Assembly: GCA_031368215.1 (NCBI GenBank)
Contig: JANLRD010000274.1
Location: forward strand, 61,265 to 125,264
Direction of reading: 5' to 3'
DNA: 64,000 nt
From: JANLQX01 sp031368215
Lineage (GTDB): Bacteria; Actinomycetota; Acidimicrobiia; Acidimicrobiales; JANYDT01
Part shown: positions 15,572 through 24,953 of the stretch, piece after piece
Position numbering within the stretch: the stretch's first letter is position 1
Layout of the letters: every line of letters starts with the position of its first letter
Made by a program: the position numbers and the translations under genes
The notes under the pieces: model-generated
What the model was told of the DNA's origin: nothing
Seen by the model: the letters and a program-made list of their open reading frames with translations, nothing else
Databases searched by the model: none

Positions 15572-16135
15572 ATGGCTCGTTTCTCCCCCGCAAATCTGGA
15601 GCGCGCCAAGGAACTCCTTTCCCACTACCCGCGCCCCAAGAGCGCGACGATTCCGATGTGCCATCTCGCGCAGGAGCAGGACGGCTACCTCACCGAAGAT
15701 GCGATGGGTCACATCGCCGAGCTGGTCGGGTGCTCCAACGCCGAGGTCTACGGCACGGCCACGTTCTACGAGATGTTCAAGTTCCATCCCGTCGGGACCT
15801 ACGTGGTCGGTGTGTGCACGAACATCGCCTGTCTGCTCGTCGGCGGGGAAGAACTGCTCGACCACGCCAGCGACTCGCTCGGGATCCGTCCCGGAGCGAC
15901 GACGGCCGATGGACTCTTCACCCTCGAGGAGATGGAGTGCCTTGCTGCGTGCACCGAGGCACCGTGCCTTCAGGTGAACTACCGCTACGAGAACAAGGTC
16001 ACCGACGAAGGTTTCGACCGTCTGGTCGCCGACCTGCGGGCCGGGAAGCGCAACGACATCCCGCGCCACGGCACCCTCGGCGCCGTGCGCCAGTCCATTC
16101 CCGCTGATCGTCGGGCCGGGGTCAAGGCCATCTAG
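15572..16135 (+). CDS. nuoE: NADH-quinone oxidoreductase subunit E, set 1
   Basis: NuoE is the 24-kDa-type thioredoxin-fold subunit of the NADH module and carries a [2Fe-2S] cluster. The ligands appear in CTNIACLLVGGEELLDH and LAACTEAPCLQVN. The ATG at 15572 gives 187 residues, normal for the family. It is present only in set 1. Confidence 0.95.
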   Translation: MARFSPANLERAKELLSHYPRPKSATIPMCHLAQEQDGYLTEDAMGHIAELVGCSNAEVYGTATFYEMFKFHPVGTYVVGVCTNIACLLVGGEELLDHASDSLGIRPGATTADGLFTLEEMECLAACTEAPCLQVNYRYENKVTDEGFDRLVADLRAGKRNDIPRHGTLGAVRQSIPADRRAGVKAI

Positions 16136-16176
16136 GCCCGGCCCCTTCCTTTCGCACGTTTCGTCACGAGGATCTC

Positions 16177-17517
16177 ATGCCCGCACCCACCAAAATGATC
16201 TCCACTCGATGGGATCAGGCCGACGGCCACACGCTCGACGGCTATCTCCGAACGGGCGGCTACGAGGCGCTCCGCAAAGCGCTCGCGATGGCTCCGGAAG
16301 CGGTGGTCGACGAAGTGAAGGCGGCCAATCTCGCCGGCCGCGGCGGCGCCGGATTCCCGTGCGGCACCAAATGGGGGTTCCTTCCGAAGGACGTGTTCCC
16401 CCGCTACCTCGTCGTCAACGGTGACGAATCCGAGCCGGGCACCTACAAGGACCGCATCCTGCTCGAGCGCGATCCGCATCAGCTCATTGAAGGGGTCCTG
16501 ATCGCATCGTGGGCAATCAAGGCCGAGCAGGCGTTCATCTACATCCGCGGGGAGATGCCTCATGCGCACGAGCGCATGGCCGCGGCGCTGAACGAGGCCT
16601 ACGCCGCCGGCTACATCGGCAAGAACATCTGTGGCACCGACTGGTCGATCGACGTCGTGCTGCACTGGGGTGCCGGCGCGTACATCGTCGGTGAGGAGAC
16701 GGCGCTGATCGAGTCGCTCGAAGGCAACCGGGGCATGCCGCGGTTGAAGCCGCCGTTCTTCCCGGCGTCGAAGGGCCTCTACATGCAGCCCACCGTGGTG
16801 AACAACGTGGAGACCCTGGCGAACCTGCCGTGGATCATCACCAATGGTGCCGCCGCCTTCACCAGCTTCGGCAATGAGAAGAACACCGGCACCCGCCTCT
16901 TCGCGGTGTCCGGTCACGTCAAGAACCCCGGAGTCTTCGAAGTCGAGTTCGGCACCACAACGTTCCGCGAGCTCTTCTACGACTTCTGCGGCGGCATCCG
17001 CGACGACCGTCGGGTCAAGGCGTTCATTCCGGGCGGTGGCTCTGCGCCGTGGTTCTTCGAGGAGGATCTCGACACGCCGCTCGATGCCGGTGTCGTCGGC
17101 GGCAAGGGGTCGATGCTCGGCTCCGGGGCCATCGTGGTCATGGACGAGACGACCGACATGGTCAAGGCGGCGTGGCGCATCGTGAAGTTCTTCGCCAAGG
17201 AGAGCTGTGGCAAGTGCTCACCGTGCCGTGAGGGGACCAACTGGATGGAGAAGATCTACCGCCGGATCCTCGACGGTGAGGGCCGACCCGAAGACGTCAA
17301 CCTGCTGCTCGACGTCGCCGACAACATCAGCCCAGGGCTCACCTGGCCGCCCCGGCAGACCACGATCTGTCCGCTCGGTCCGTCAGCCGCGGCCGGCGCG
17401 CTGGTGAGCTCCATCCGCCGTTTCCCGGCCGAATACGAGCACTACATCGTCCACGGCCGACCCGTCGACGGCCTGTCCACGGGTGTCTACCGGCCCTCGC
17501 TCACTTCCGCCTCCTGA
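16177..17517 (+). CDS. nuoF: NADH-quinone oxidoreductase subunit F, set 1
   Basis: NuoF binds NADH, FMN and a [4Fe-4S] cluster. The glycine-rich GRGGAGFPCGTKW and the acidic NGDESEPGT segment mark the nucleotide and FMN sites. ESCGKCSPCREGT supplies three cluster cysteines and TTICPLG the fourth. The length of 446 residues is typical. A pyrimidine-rich 41-bp gap precedes the gene. Confidence 0.97.
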   Translation: MPAPTKMISTRWDQADGHTLDGYLRTGGYEALRKALAMAPEAVVDEVKAANLAGRGGAGFPCGTKWGFLPKDVFPRYLVVNGDESEPGTYKDRILLERDPHQLIEGVLIASWAIKAEQAFIYIRGEMPHAHERMAAALNEAYAAGYIGKNICGTDWSIDVVLHWGAGAYIVGEETALIESLEGNRGMPRLKPPFFPASKGLYMQPTVVNNVETLANLPWIITNGAAAFTSFGNEKNTGTRLFAVSGHVKNPGVFEVEFGTTTFRELFYDFCGGIRDDRRVKAFIPGGGSAPWFFEEDLDTPLDAGVVGGKGSMLGSGAIVVMDETTDMVKAAWRIVKFFAKESCGKCSPCREGTNWMEKIYRRILDGEGRPEDVNLLLDVADNISPGLTWPPRQTTICPLGPSAAAGALVSSIRRFPAEYEHYIVHGRPVDGLSTGVYRPSLTSAS

Positions 17518-17533
17518 CCCGCCAGGTTCTCCC

Positions 17534-20161
17534 ATGACAGACACTGCCTCCGCGACCGAAGCACCCAAGAAGACGACGCTCACCGTCACCATCGACGGCA
17601 CGCCGATCGAGGCGAATCCCGGTGAGCTGCTCATTGCCGCAGCGGAGCGGACCGGTACCTACATCCCGCGCTTCTGCTGGCATCCGCGCATGTCAGAAGT
17701 CGGCATGTGCCGCATGTGTCTGGTGGAGGTGTCCGGACCACGCGGCATGTCACTGCAGCCGGCCTGCATGCAGCCGGTGGCCGACGGCATGGTCGTCGAC
17801 ACCAAGAGCTCCACGGTGAAGAAGGCCCAGGACGGCGTGCTCGAGTTCCTGCTCGTCAACCATCCCCTCGACTGCCCGGTCTGCGACAAGGGAGGGGAGT
17901 GCCCACTCCAGGACCAGACCCTCACCTTCGGTCCCGGCGAGTCACGCTTTGTCGAGGAGAAGCGTCACAACGAGAAGCCCATTGCGATCAGCGACCTCGT
18001 GCTGCTCGATCGTGAACGGTGCATCCTCTGCGATCGCTGCACCCGGTTCTCGAAGGAGGTGGCGGGCGATCCGCTCATCCACTTCATCAATCGGGGAAAC
18101 CAAACCGAGGTCAACACCTTTCCCGACGACCCGTTTGCGTCGTACTTCTCGGGCAACGTCGTGCAGATCTGCCCGGTCGGCGCGCTCACCGCATCGCCGT
18201 ACCGTTTCGCCGCGAGGCCGTGGGACCTCGATCAGGTCGAGTCCACCTGCACCTCCTGCGCGGTTGGATGCCGGGTGGTCGTGCAGTCGAGCGGTGACGA
18301 GATCACCCGTCTGCAGGGCGTCGACTCCGACCCGGTCAACTGGGGGTGGCTGTGTGACAAGGGCCGGTTCGACTTTGAGTCGGTGTCTTCTTCTTCGCGC
18401 CTTTCGGCGCCCGTCGTCCGGGCCGCCCGTGGTGCCGCGGACGAGAAGGTGTCGTGGTCGGTGGCGAACAACCGGATCGCATCCGCCCTTCGCTCGTACG
18501 ACCCGTCGCAGATCGGCTTCATCGGTGGGGCCCGTCTGACCAACGAAGATCAGTACGCATATGTTCGTCTCGCGAAGCAGGTACTTCGCACCGACAATGT
18601 CGATGCCCAGCTCGGCGACGGACTCGCTGCGGACGCGTGGCTCGGTTTTCCCAGGGCAACGATCGACGACCTCGGTTCGGCTGGCGCGATCGTGCTGCTC
18701 GGTCCTGACCTCAAAGAGGAGCTTCCGGTCCTCTTCCTCCGCCTTCGCGATGCGGCTACGGCGAAGCGCGTCCCGGTCGTCGAGTTCGCAACCGGCCCGA
18801 CGGGTTCCACGCCCTACGCCACAGCGTCGGTCCGCTACCGGCCCGGCGAGGTCGCCGTCGCGGCGAAGGCAGTCGTCGCCGCCGCCGGAGGCAATCCGGC
18901 CGAGCGCCAGATCGGCGGTGCCGAGAGCGATGTGATCAACGCCGCGGGTGCCGTTCTCGCCAAAGCCATGGCGGCTGGCAGGAAGATCGTCGTCGTCCTC
19001 GGGCGTGGATCCATGGCCGAGCAGAGCGCTTCCTTCGTGGAGGCCGCTCTTTCGCTGCGCGATGCGTCCTCCGGCACCGTGGTCCTCTCGGCGATGCGCC
19101 GGGCGAACCTGCACGGCGCGCTCGACATGGGCATGGCGCCGGGTCTGCTTCCCGGGCGGGTGACCCAGGCCGAGGGCGCTGCATGGTACGCCGCTCACTG
19201 GGGCACCACACCGACTTCGGTGGGCCTTGACACCATGGGCATGCTCGCCGCGGCCGCGGCGGGAGCCATCAAGGTTCTCGTCCTCCTTGGCGCCGACCCG
19301 CTCGCCGACTGCCCCGACCACGCGCTTGCCGAAGCAGCTCTGGCGAAGGTCGACTTCCTCGTCGCCATCGACACCCTCCCGAACGCGTCCAACGCCCACG
19401 CCGATGTCATCCTCCCCGCAGCCGGGTTTGCCGAGAAGTCGGGAACCACGACCAACCTCGAAGGCCGCGTGACCGCCCTGAGCTCGAAGGTCAGCGCCGC
19501 CGGCACCGCGCGCCCCGATTGGATGATCGCATCGGAGCTCGCCCTGATCCTCGGTGTCGACTTCGGCTATGAGCTCGTCGGTGACATCACCGCCGACATC
19601 GCCGCCGTGGTGCCGACGCACGCGGGGGTCACACCCGATGCCCTCGGCCGCTCCGCCAATGCCGACGGGATCGTCGTGCCGGTCGTCGCGGTCGTCCCCG
19701 AATCGATGCCGGATGCGCCGGCCGACGGCGCCGAAGCATCCGACGAACCCGTGGTTCCCCAGGTCGCCCTTCCCCGGCCGATTCGTGTTCGCTCGACCGA
19801 GGGTGTCGTCCCGGTGCCGGATTCGTATTCGCTGCGGTTGATCACTTCGCGTGTGCTCTATGACCTCGGTTCGATCGTGCAGGCGAGCCCCTCGCTTGCC
19901 AAACTCGCTCGCCCTGCCACCGTGCGGTTGCACTCCGGCGAGATCGAACGCCACGCAATGCACCCTGGCGACCTCGTCCGGGTGGTGTCCCAGCACGGAG
20001 AGCTGACCCTGCCGATGGAGGCCGATGACCAGCTTCCCCGGGGAGTTGCGTTCATTGCCTGGAACACAGCAGCGTCGGGTGCGAACATGTTGATCAACGA
20101 CGCCGAACTGGCCGCCGACGGAACCACGAAGGTCCGTCTCGAGAGCGGGAGGAACGCATGA
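17534..20161 (+). CDS. nuoG: NADH-quinone oxidoreductase subunit G, set 1
   Basis: NuoG (875 residues) is the large iron-sulfur subunit. Its N-terminus has a [2Fe-2S] domain (CWHPRMSEVGMCRMCLVEV), a His/Cys cluster site (HPLDCPVCDKGGECPLQ) and a [4Fe-4S] pair region (RCILCDRCTRF, CPVGAL). The rest is a molybdopterin-oxidoreductase-like domain without an obvious cofactor cysteine. The ATG at 17534 is preferred over a GTG at 17483, which would overlap nuoF. The gene overlaps nuoH by 4 bp. An unbroken antisense frame lies opposite but has no coding character. Confidence 0.96.
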   Translation: MTDTASATEAPKKTTLTVTIDGTPIEANPGELLIAAAERTGTYIPRFCWHPRMSEVGMCRMCLVEVSGPRGMSLQPACMQPVADGMVVDTKSSTVKKAQDGVLEFLLVNHPLDCPVCDKGGECPLQDQTLTFGPGESRFVEEKRHNEKPIAISDLVLLDRERCILCDRCTRFSKEVAGDPLIHFINRGNQTEVNTFPDDPFASYFSGNVVQICPVGALTASPYRFAARPWDLDQVESTCTSCAVGCRVVVQSSGDEITRLQGVDSDPVNWGWLCDKGRFDFESVSSSSRLSAPVVRAARGAADEKVSWSVANNRIASALRSYDPSQIGFIGGARLTNEDQYAYVRLAKQVLRTDNVDAQLGDGLAADAWLGFPRATIDDLGSAGAIVLLGPDLKEELPVLFLRLRDAATAKRVPVVEFATGPTGSTPYATASVRYRPGEVAVAAKAVVAAAGGNPAERQIGGAESDVINAAGAVLAKAMAAGRKIVVVLGRGSMAEQSASFVEAALSLRDASSGTVVLSAMRRANLHGALDMGMAPGLLPGRVTQAEGAAWYAAHWGTTPTSVGLDTMGMLAAAAAGAIKVLVLLGADPLADCPDHALAEAALAKVDFLVAIDTLPNASNAHADVILPAAGFAEKSGTTTNLEGRVTALSSKVSAAGTARPDWMIASELALILGVDFGYELVGDITADIAAVVPTHAGVTPDALGRSANADGIVVPVVAVVPESMPDAPADGAEASDEPVVPQVALPRPIRVRSTEGVVPVPDSYSLRLITSRVLYDLGSIVQASPSLAKLARPATVRLHSGEIERHAMHPGDLVRVVSQHGELTLPMEADDQLPRGVAFIAWNTAASGANMLINDAELAADGTTKVRLESGRNA

Positions 20162-21438
20162 GCATGTCCGCATCGCTCGGTAGCGTGCTCGCCGCAGAGA
20201 TCGGCGACCCGCTGCTCACCGAGGGCAGGTACCTCCTCGGCGTGCCCCTGCTGATCATCGTCCTCAAGGCGATCCTCGCATTTCTGATCTGCCTGCTGAG
20301 TGTGGTCTTCATGGTCTGGGCCGAGCGCAAGGTCATCTCCGACATGCAGGACCGCATCGGTCCCAACCGGGCCGGCCCCTGGGGTCTTCTCCAGACGCTT
20401 GCCGACGGCACGAAGCTGTTCTTCAAGGAAGCGCTGTTCCCGGACCGTGCGGACAAGATGGTCTTCCGGCTGGCCCCCTACCTCAGCGCGGTGCCGGCCT
20501 TCCTGACCTTCGCCGTCATCCCGCTCGGGGGCACCGCCAAGATCTTCGGGCACAACACGATCCTGCAGCTTGCCGATCCGCCGATGGGCGTGCTGTTCTC
20601 CCTTGCGATCTCGTCCATCGCGGTCTACGGGATCATGCTCGCCGGCTGGTCCTCGGGTTCGAAGTATCCGCTCATGGGTTCGGTTCGAGCGAGTGCCCAG
20701 ATGATCAGCTACGAAGCGGCGATGGGCCTGTCGCTTGCCGCCGTGGTTCTCGGCGCCGGATCGCTCTCCACGCAGTCGATCGTTGCCGCCCAGGCCGGCT
20801 GGAACTGGAATCTCTGGCAGCTCATCTTCGTTCCTGCGGTGGTGTTCGCCATCGCCGGCACGGCGGAGCTCAACCGTCCGCCCTTCGACCTCGTCGAGGC
20901 GGAGTCGGAACTCGTTGGTGGCTTCCACACGGAGTACTCCTCGGCGCGTTTCGCGATGTTCTACCTCGCCGAATTCATGAACACGATCACGATGTCGGCG
21001 CTGATCACCACGCTGTTCCTCGGTGGCCCGACCATGCCGTTCAACCTCGCGAAGGTCCTCCATCTCGACGACGTCACCTTCATCGGCGCGCTGATCGGCC
21101 AGTCGAGCCCGCTCTGGCTGCTGATCAAGGTGATGGGACTGTGCTTCACCTACATCTGGATCCGCGGCACGCTGCCACGGTTCCGCTACGACCAGCTGAT
21201 GGACCTCGGCTGGAAGAAGCTGATCCCGGCCTCGCTGCTGTGGTTGCTGATCCTCGCCGCTCGTGAGGCCGGTGACACCCGGGCCGAGAAGTTCCGCAAT
21301 GTCCTGCTTGCGTTCATCGTGGCCACGGCCGTGGCCGGTCTACTGTTTGCGGCCATGCGTGTTGGCCGCCGGACGAGCGAAGAAGAGTTTGCCGCCGCCA
21401 CATCGCATTCCGACGGTCGTCGCCCGGGGAGGTTCTGA
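20158..21438 (+). CDS. nuoH: NADH-quinone oxidoreductase subunit H, set 1
   Basis: NuoH is the ND1-type membrane subunit that connects the quinone pocket to the proton pumps. The conserved ERKVISDMQDRIGPNRAGP and AELNRPPFDLVEAESELVGG segments are present. It has 426 residues and about eight spans. It is coupled to nuoG by ATGA and ends 2 bp before nuoI. Confidence 0.96.
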   Translation: MSMSASLGSVLAAEIGDPLLTEGRYLLGVPLLIIVLKAILAFLICLLSVVFMVWAERKVISDMQDRIGPNRAGPWGLLQTLADGTKLFFKEALFPDRADKMVFRLAPYLSAVPAFLTFAVIPLGGTAKIFGHNTILQLADPPMGVLFSLAISSIAVYGIMLAGWSSGSKYPLMGSVRASAQMISYEAAMGLSLAAVVLGAGSLSTQSIVAAQAGWNWNLWQLIFVPAVVFAIAGTAELNRPPFDLVEAESELVGGFHTEYSSARFAMFYLAEFMNTITMSALITTLFLGGPTMPFNLAKVLHLDDVTFIGALIGQSSPLWLLIKVMGLCFTYIWIRGTLPRFRYDQLMDLGWKKLIPASLLWLLILAAREAGDTRAEKFRNVLLAFIVATAVAGLLFAAMRVGRRTSEEEFAAATSHSDGRRPGRF

Positions 21439-21440
21439 CC

Positions 21441-22106
21441 GTGGGATACCTCGATGGCTTCAAGGTCACGTTCGCCGAGATGTTCCGGGATCGGCTCACC
21501 GAGGCCTATCCCGACACCATCCGCCCCAAGCCGGAGCGCTTTCACGGACGCCACGTCCTGAACCGCTACGAAGACGGCATGGAGAAATGCATCGGCTGTG
21601 AGCTCTGCGCCGGCGTCTGCCCGGCCAAGTGCATCTACGTGCGCGGTGCCGACAACGATCCGATGGACCCCACGTCGCCGGGCGAGCGCTACGGCTTCGT
21701 CTACGAGATCAACTACCTGCGCTGCATCCACTGCGACCTGTGCGTCGAGGCGTGCCCGACCGAAGCGATCACCGAATCGAAGATCTTCGAGTTCGCGTTC
21801 ACCAATCGACGTGACGCGATCTACACCAAGGACGAGTTGCTCGTCGGCAACGACGGTCGTCCGAAGGTGCAGCCGTGGGAGGATGCCCGAGGCGCGGAGT
21901 CGCCGATTTCCGGTTGGATGCGTGCCACGTCACCGGGCGGCGACGCCTCCTACCGCGGCAAACCCCTGTGGTCCGGTGACCTCGGTGCCGGAACCCGGGC
22001 CGCCGAACCCGGACAGGATGTCGAGGTCGCCGAGCGCGTCGCCCGACTCAGCCAGCAGGCCGCGGCCGCGAAGGCGGACGGACCGGCGAACGGTGGGCAT
22101 CACTAA
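21441..22106 (+). CDS. nuoI: NADH-quinone oxidoreductase subunit I, set 1
   Basis: NuoI carries clusters N6a and N6b in two ferredoxin motifs, CIGCELCAGVCPAKC and CIHCDLCVEACPTEA. The 221-residue protein has a long, Ala/Gly-rich C-terminal tail beyond the ferredoxin domain. GTG start; nuoJ follows 3 bp after the stop. Confidence 0.96.
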   Translation: MGYLDGFKVTFAEMFRDRLTEAYPDTIRPKPERFHGRHVLNRYEDGMEKCIGCELCAGVCPAKCIYVRGADNDPMDPTSPGERYGFVYEINYLRCIHCDLCVEACPTEAITESKIFEFAFTNRRDAIYTKDELLVGNDGRPKVQPWEDARGAESPISGWMRATSPGGDASYRGKPLWSGDLGAGTRAAEPGQDVEVAERVARLSQQAAAAKADGPANGGHH

Positions 22107-22109
22107 GTC

Positions 22110-22645
<536 letters not shown>

Positions 22646-22649
<4 letters not shown>

Positions 22650-22996
22650 CGCAGGCGCAGGGAGCGGTGCTCGTCGACAAAGCCAGTTCCGGGCCGGGCG
22701 GACAGTGGTTTCTGGCTGTGGCCGCGGTGCTCTTCACCATCGGCATGGTCGGTCTGCTGCTGCGTCGCAACGTCATCGTGATGTTCATGTGCGTGGAGCT
22801 CATGCTCAACGCGGTGAACCTCACGTTCGTGACCTTTGCGAAGATGCTCAACGACATCGGCGGGCAGGTCGTCGTCTTCTTCATCCTGGTTGTGGCGGCT
22901 GCCGAAGTGGTCGTCGGCCTCGGCATCATCGTGTCCATCTTCCGCCGCCGAAAGATCGGCACCACGGCGGACAGCGCCGTGCTTCTGAAGGGCTGA
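22646..22996 (+). CDS. nuoK: NADH-quinone oxidoreductase subunit K, set 1
   Basis: NuoK is a three-span ND4L-type subunit with two buried glutamates. They appear in MFMCVELMLNAVNLTF and AAAEVVVGLGIIV. It has 116 residues, slightly longer than usual because of about 15 extra N-terminal residues. ATGA overlap with nuoJ. Confidence 0.95.
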
Positions 22997-23003
22997 CGAC
23001 CAA

Positions 23004-24953
23004 GTGCTCTCTCTCGTCTGGCTCATCCCCGCTCTTCCGCTGTTCGGCGCCGCCGTTCTTCTCCTGTTCGGCAAGCGGATCGGCGAACCCCTTGCCGGTT
23101 GGTTCGGCTCGGCCATGGTGGCCGGCTCCTTTGTGATCGCGTTGGGCGTGTTCGCCGACCTCGCGTCGAAGACCGCAGAGGAGCGTGCCTACACCAAGGT
23201 CCTCTGGTCGTGGCTGCCGTCGCTCGGGGTCGACGTTGCGCTGCTCGCCAACCCGCTCTCGATGACGATGGTCCTCTTCGTCACCGGCATTGCTGCGCTG
23301 ATCCACGTGTTCGCCATCGGCTACATGCACGGTGATCCGCGGTTCTCACGGTTCTTCACCTACCTCAACCTGTTCGTCTTCTCGATGTTGATGCTGATCA
23401 TGGGCGACAACTTCGTGCTGATGTTCCTCGGCTGGGAGGGCGTGGGCACGTGTTCGTACCTCCTCATCAGCTTCTGGTTCGAGCGTCCGTCGGCGGCCAC
23501 CGCCGGCAAGAAGGCCTTCGTCGTCAACCGCGTGGGCGACTTCGGTCTGATGATCGCCATGTTCCTGATCTTCAACGAGACCGGTTCACTCCAGTACCAC
23601 GCCGTGTTCCGCTCGATCGCGGCGAACGGCATCGCCTCGTCCACGGCAACGGCGATCTGTCTGCTGCTCTTCCTCGGCGCGTGCGGTAAGTCGGCGCAGC
23701 TTCCGCTCTACGTGTGGCTTCCCGATGCGATGGAGGGTCCGACCCCGGTCTCGGCCCTGATCCACGCCGCCACCATGGTCACGGCGGGTGTGTACCTGAT
23801 GGTTCGCGTGCACCCCCTCCTTGAACTCGCACCGGGGGTGATGACGACCATCGCGTGGGTCGGTGCGCTCACCGCACTGTTCGCGGCCACGATCGCCACC
23901 GCGCAGGACGACATCAAACGCGTCCTTGCCTATTCGACGATCAGCCAGCTCGGCTACATGTTCCTGGCCGTAGGAGTCGGGGGCAACGTGGCTGCCATCT
24001 TCCACATGGTCACCCACGCGTTCTTCAAGGCGCTGATGTTCCTCGCCGCCGGATCGGTGATCCACGGCATGCACGGCGTCGTGGTCGACGAGCAGAACAT
24101 GAAGTGGATGGGCAACATCAAGAAGTGGATGCCGATCACCACGGGCACGTTCCTGATGGGCTGGCTCGCCATCTCCGGCTTCCCGCCGTTCTCCGGCTTC
24201 TGGTCGAAGGACGAGATCCTCCTCGATGCGTACAGGGAGAACAAGGCGCTCTGGATCATCGGGCTGATCACCGCGCTGCTCACCGCCTACTACATGACCC
24301 GCCAGATCATCCTGGTGTTCTTCGGTAGGGAACGATTCGAGACGGACTCGCATGGCGACGCGCACGCACACGGGCACACGCCGCACGAGTCGCCCGTGCT
24401 GATGCTGTTCCCGCTCGGTGTGCTCGCCGTTCTCGCGGTGGTCGGCGGCGCCATCAATCAGCCGTTCGGCGGGAAGAACCTGGCGATGAGACTCGAGCAC
24501 TGGCTCGACGAATCGTTCATCCCCGGCACGGAAATTCATGCCTTCGTGAGCTCGCACGGTTCGGTGGGGAGTGGGACCAAACTCACCCTCGCCGTGATCG
24601 CCACACTGTGCGGACTCGCCGGCATCGCTCTCGGCGCTTCGCAGTGGCTCACTCGAACAAGTCCCGAGTCGCAAGCGTCACTCGAACTCCCACTTCTCAA
24701 GCGCGCATACGGTGTCGACGCAATCTATTCGAAGATGTTCGAGGTTCCCGGCCGCAAGCTCAGTGAGTTCCTGGCGTTCGTCGTCGATCGACGGGGAATC
24801 GACGGCGTGGTGAACGGCATGGCCACGCTGGTGCGCGGTGGGGGAACCCAGTTGCGCAAATTGCAGAACGGTTACGTGCGTACCTACGCGCTGAGCATCG
24901 CCGGTGGCTTGGTTGCGCTGCTCGTGTGGGCCATTGTTCGGACGGGGTTCTGA
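23004..24953 (+). CDS. nuoL: NADH-quinone oxidoreductase subunit L, set 1
   Basis: NuoL is the distal antiporter-like proton pump with a long lateral helix. WEGVGTCSYLLISFW, KSAQLPLYVWLPDAMEGPTP and SALIHAATMVTAGVYL are family signatures. A short His-rich loop (DSHGDAHAHGHTPHE) lies at about residues 448-462, much smaller than the one in NuoL2. The protein has 649 residues with GTG start. Its TGA overlaps the nuoM start (TGATG). Confidence 0.96.
   Translation: MLSLVWLIPALPLFGAAVLLLFGKRIGEPLAGWFGSAMVAGSFVIALGVFADLASKTAEERAYTKVLWSWLPSLGVDVALLANPLSMTMVLFVTGIAALIHVFAIGYMHGDPRFSRFFTYLNLFVFSMLMLIMGDNFVLMFLGWEGVGTCSYLLISFWFERPSAATAGKKAFVVNRVGDFGLMIAMFLIFNETGSLQYHAVFRSIAANGIASSTATAICLLLFLGACGKSAQLPLYVWLPDAMEGPTPVSALIHAATMVTAGVYLMVRVHPLLELAPGVMTTIAWVGALTALFAATIATAQDDIKRVLAYSTISQLGYMFLAVGVGGNVAAIFHMVTHAFFKALMFLAAGSVIHGMHGVVVDEQNMKWMGNIKKWMPITTGTFLMGWLAISGFPPFSGFWSKDEILLDAYRENKALWIIGLITALLTAYYMTRQIILVFFGRERFETDSHGDAHAHGHTPHESPVLMLFPLGVLAVLAVVGGAINQPFGGKNLAMRLEHWLDESFIPGTEIHAFVSSHGSVGSGTKLTLAVIATLCGLAGIALGASQWLTRTSPESQASLELPLLKRAYGVDAIYSKMFEVPGRKLSEFLAFVVDRRGIDGVVNGMATLVRGGGTQLRKLQNGYVRTYALSIAGGLVALLVWAIVRTGF

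Noticed and set aside
17942..20173. Very long open frame antisense to nuoG
   Set aside because: It lies opposite a certain gene, has an Arg/Gly/Asp/His-rich composition typical of GC-rich antisense frames, and has no recognisable domain.
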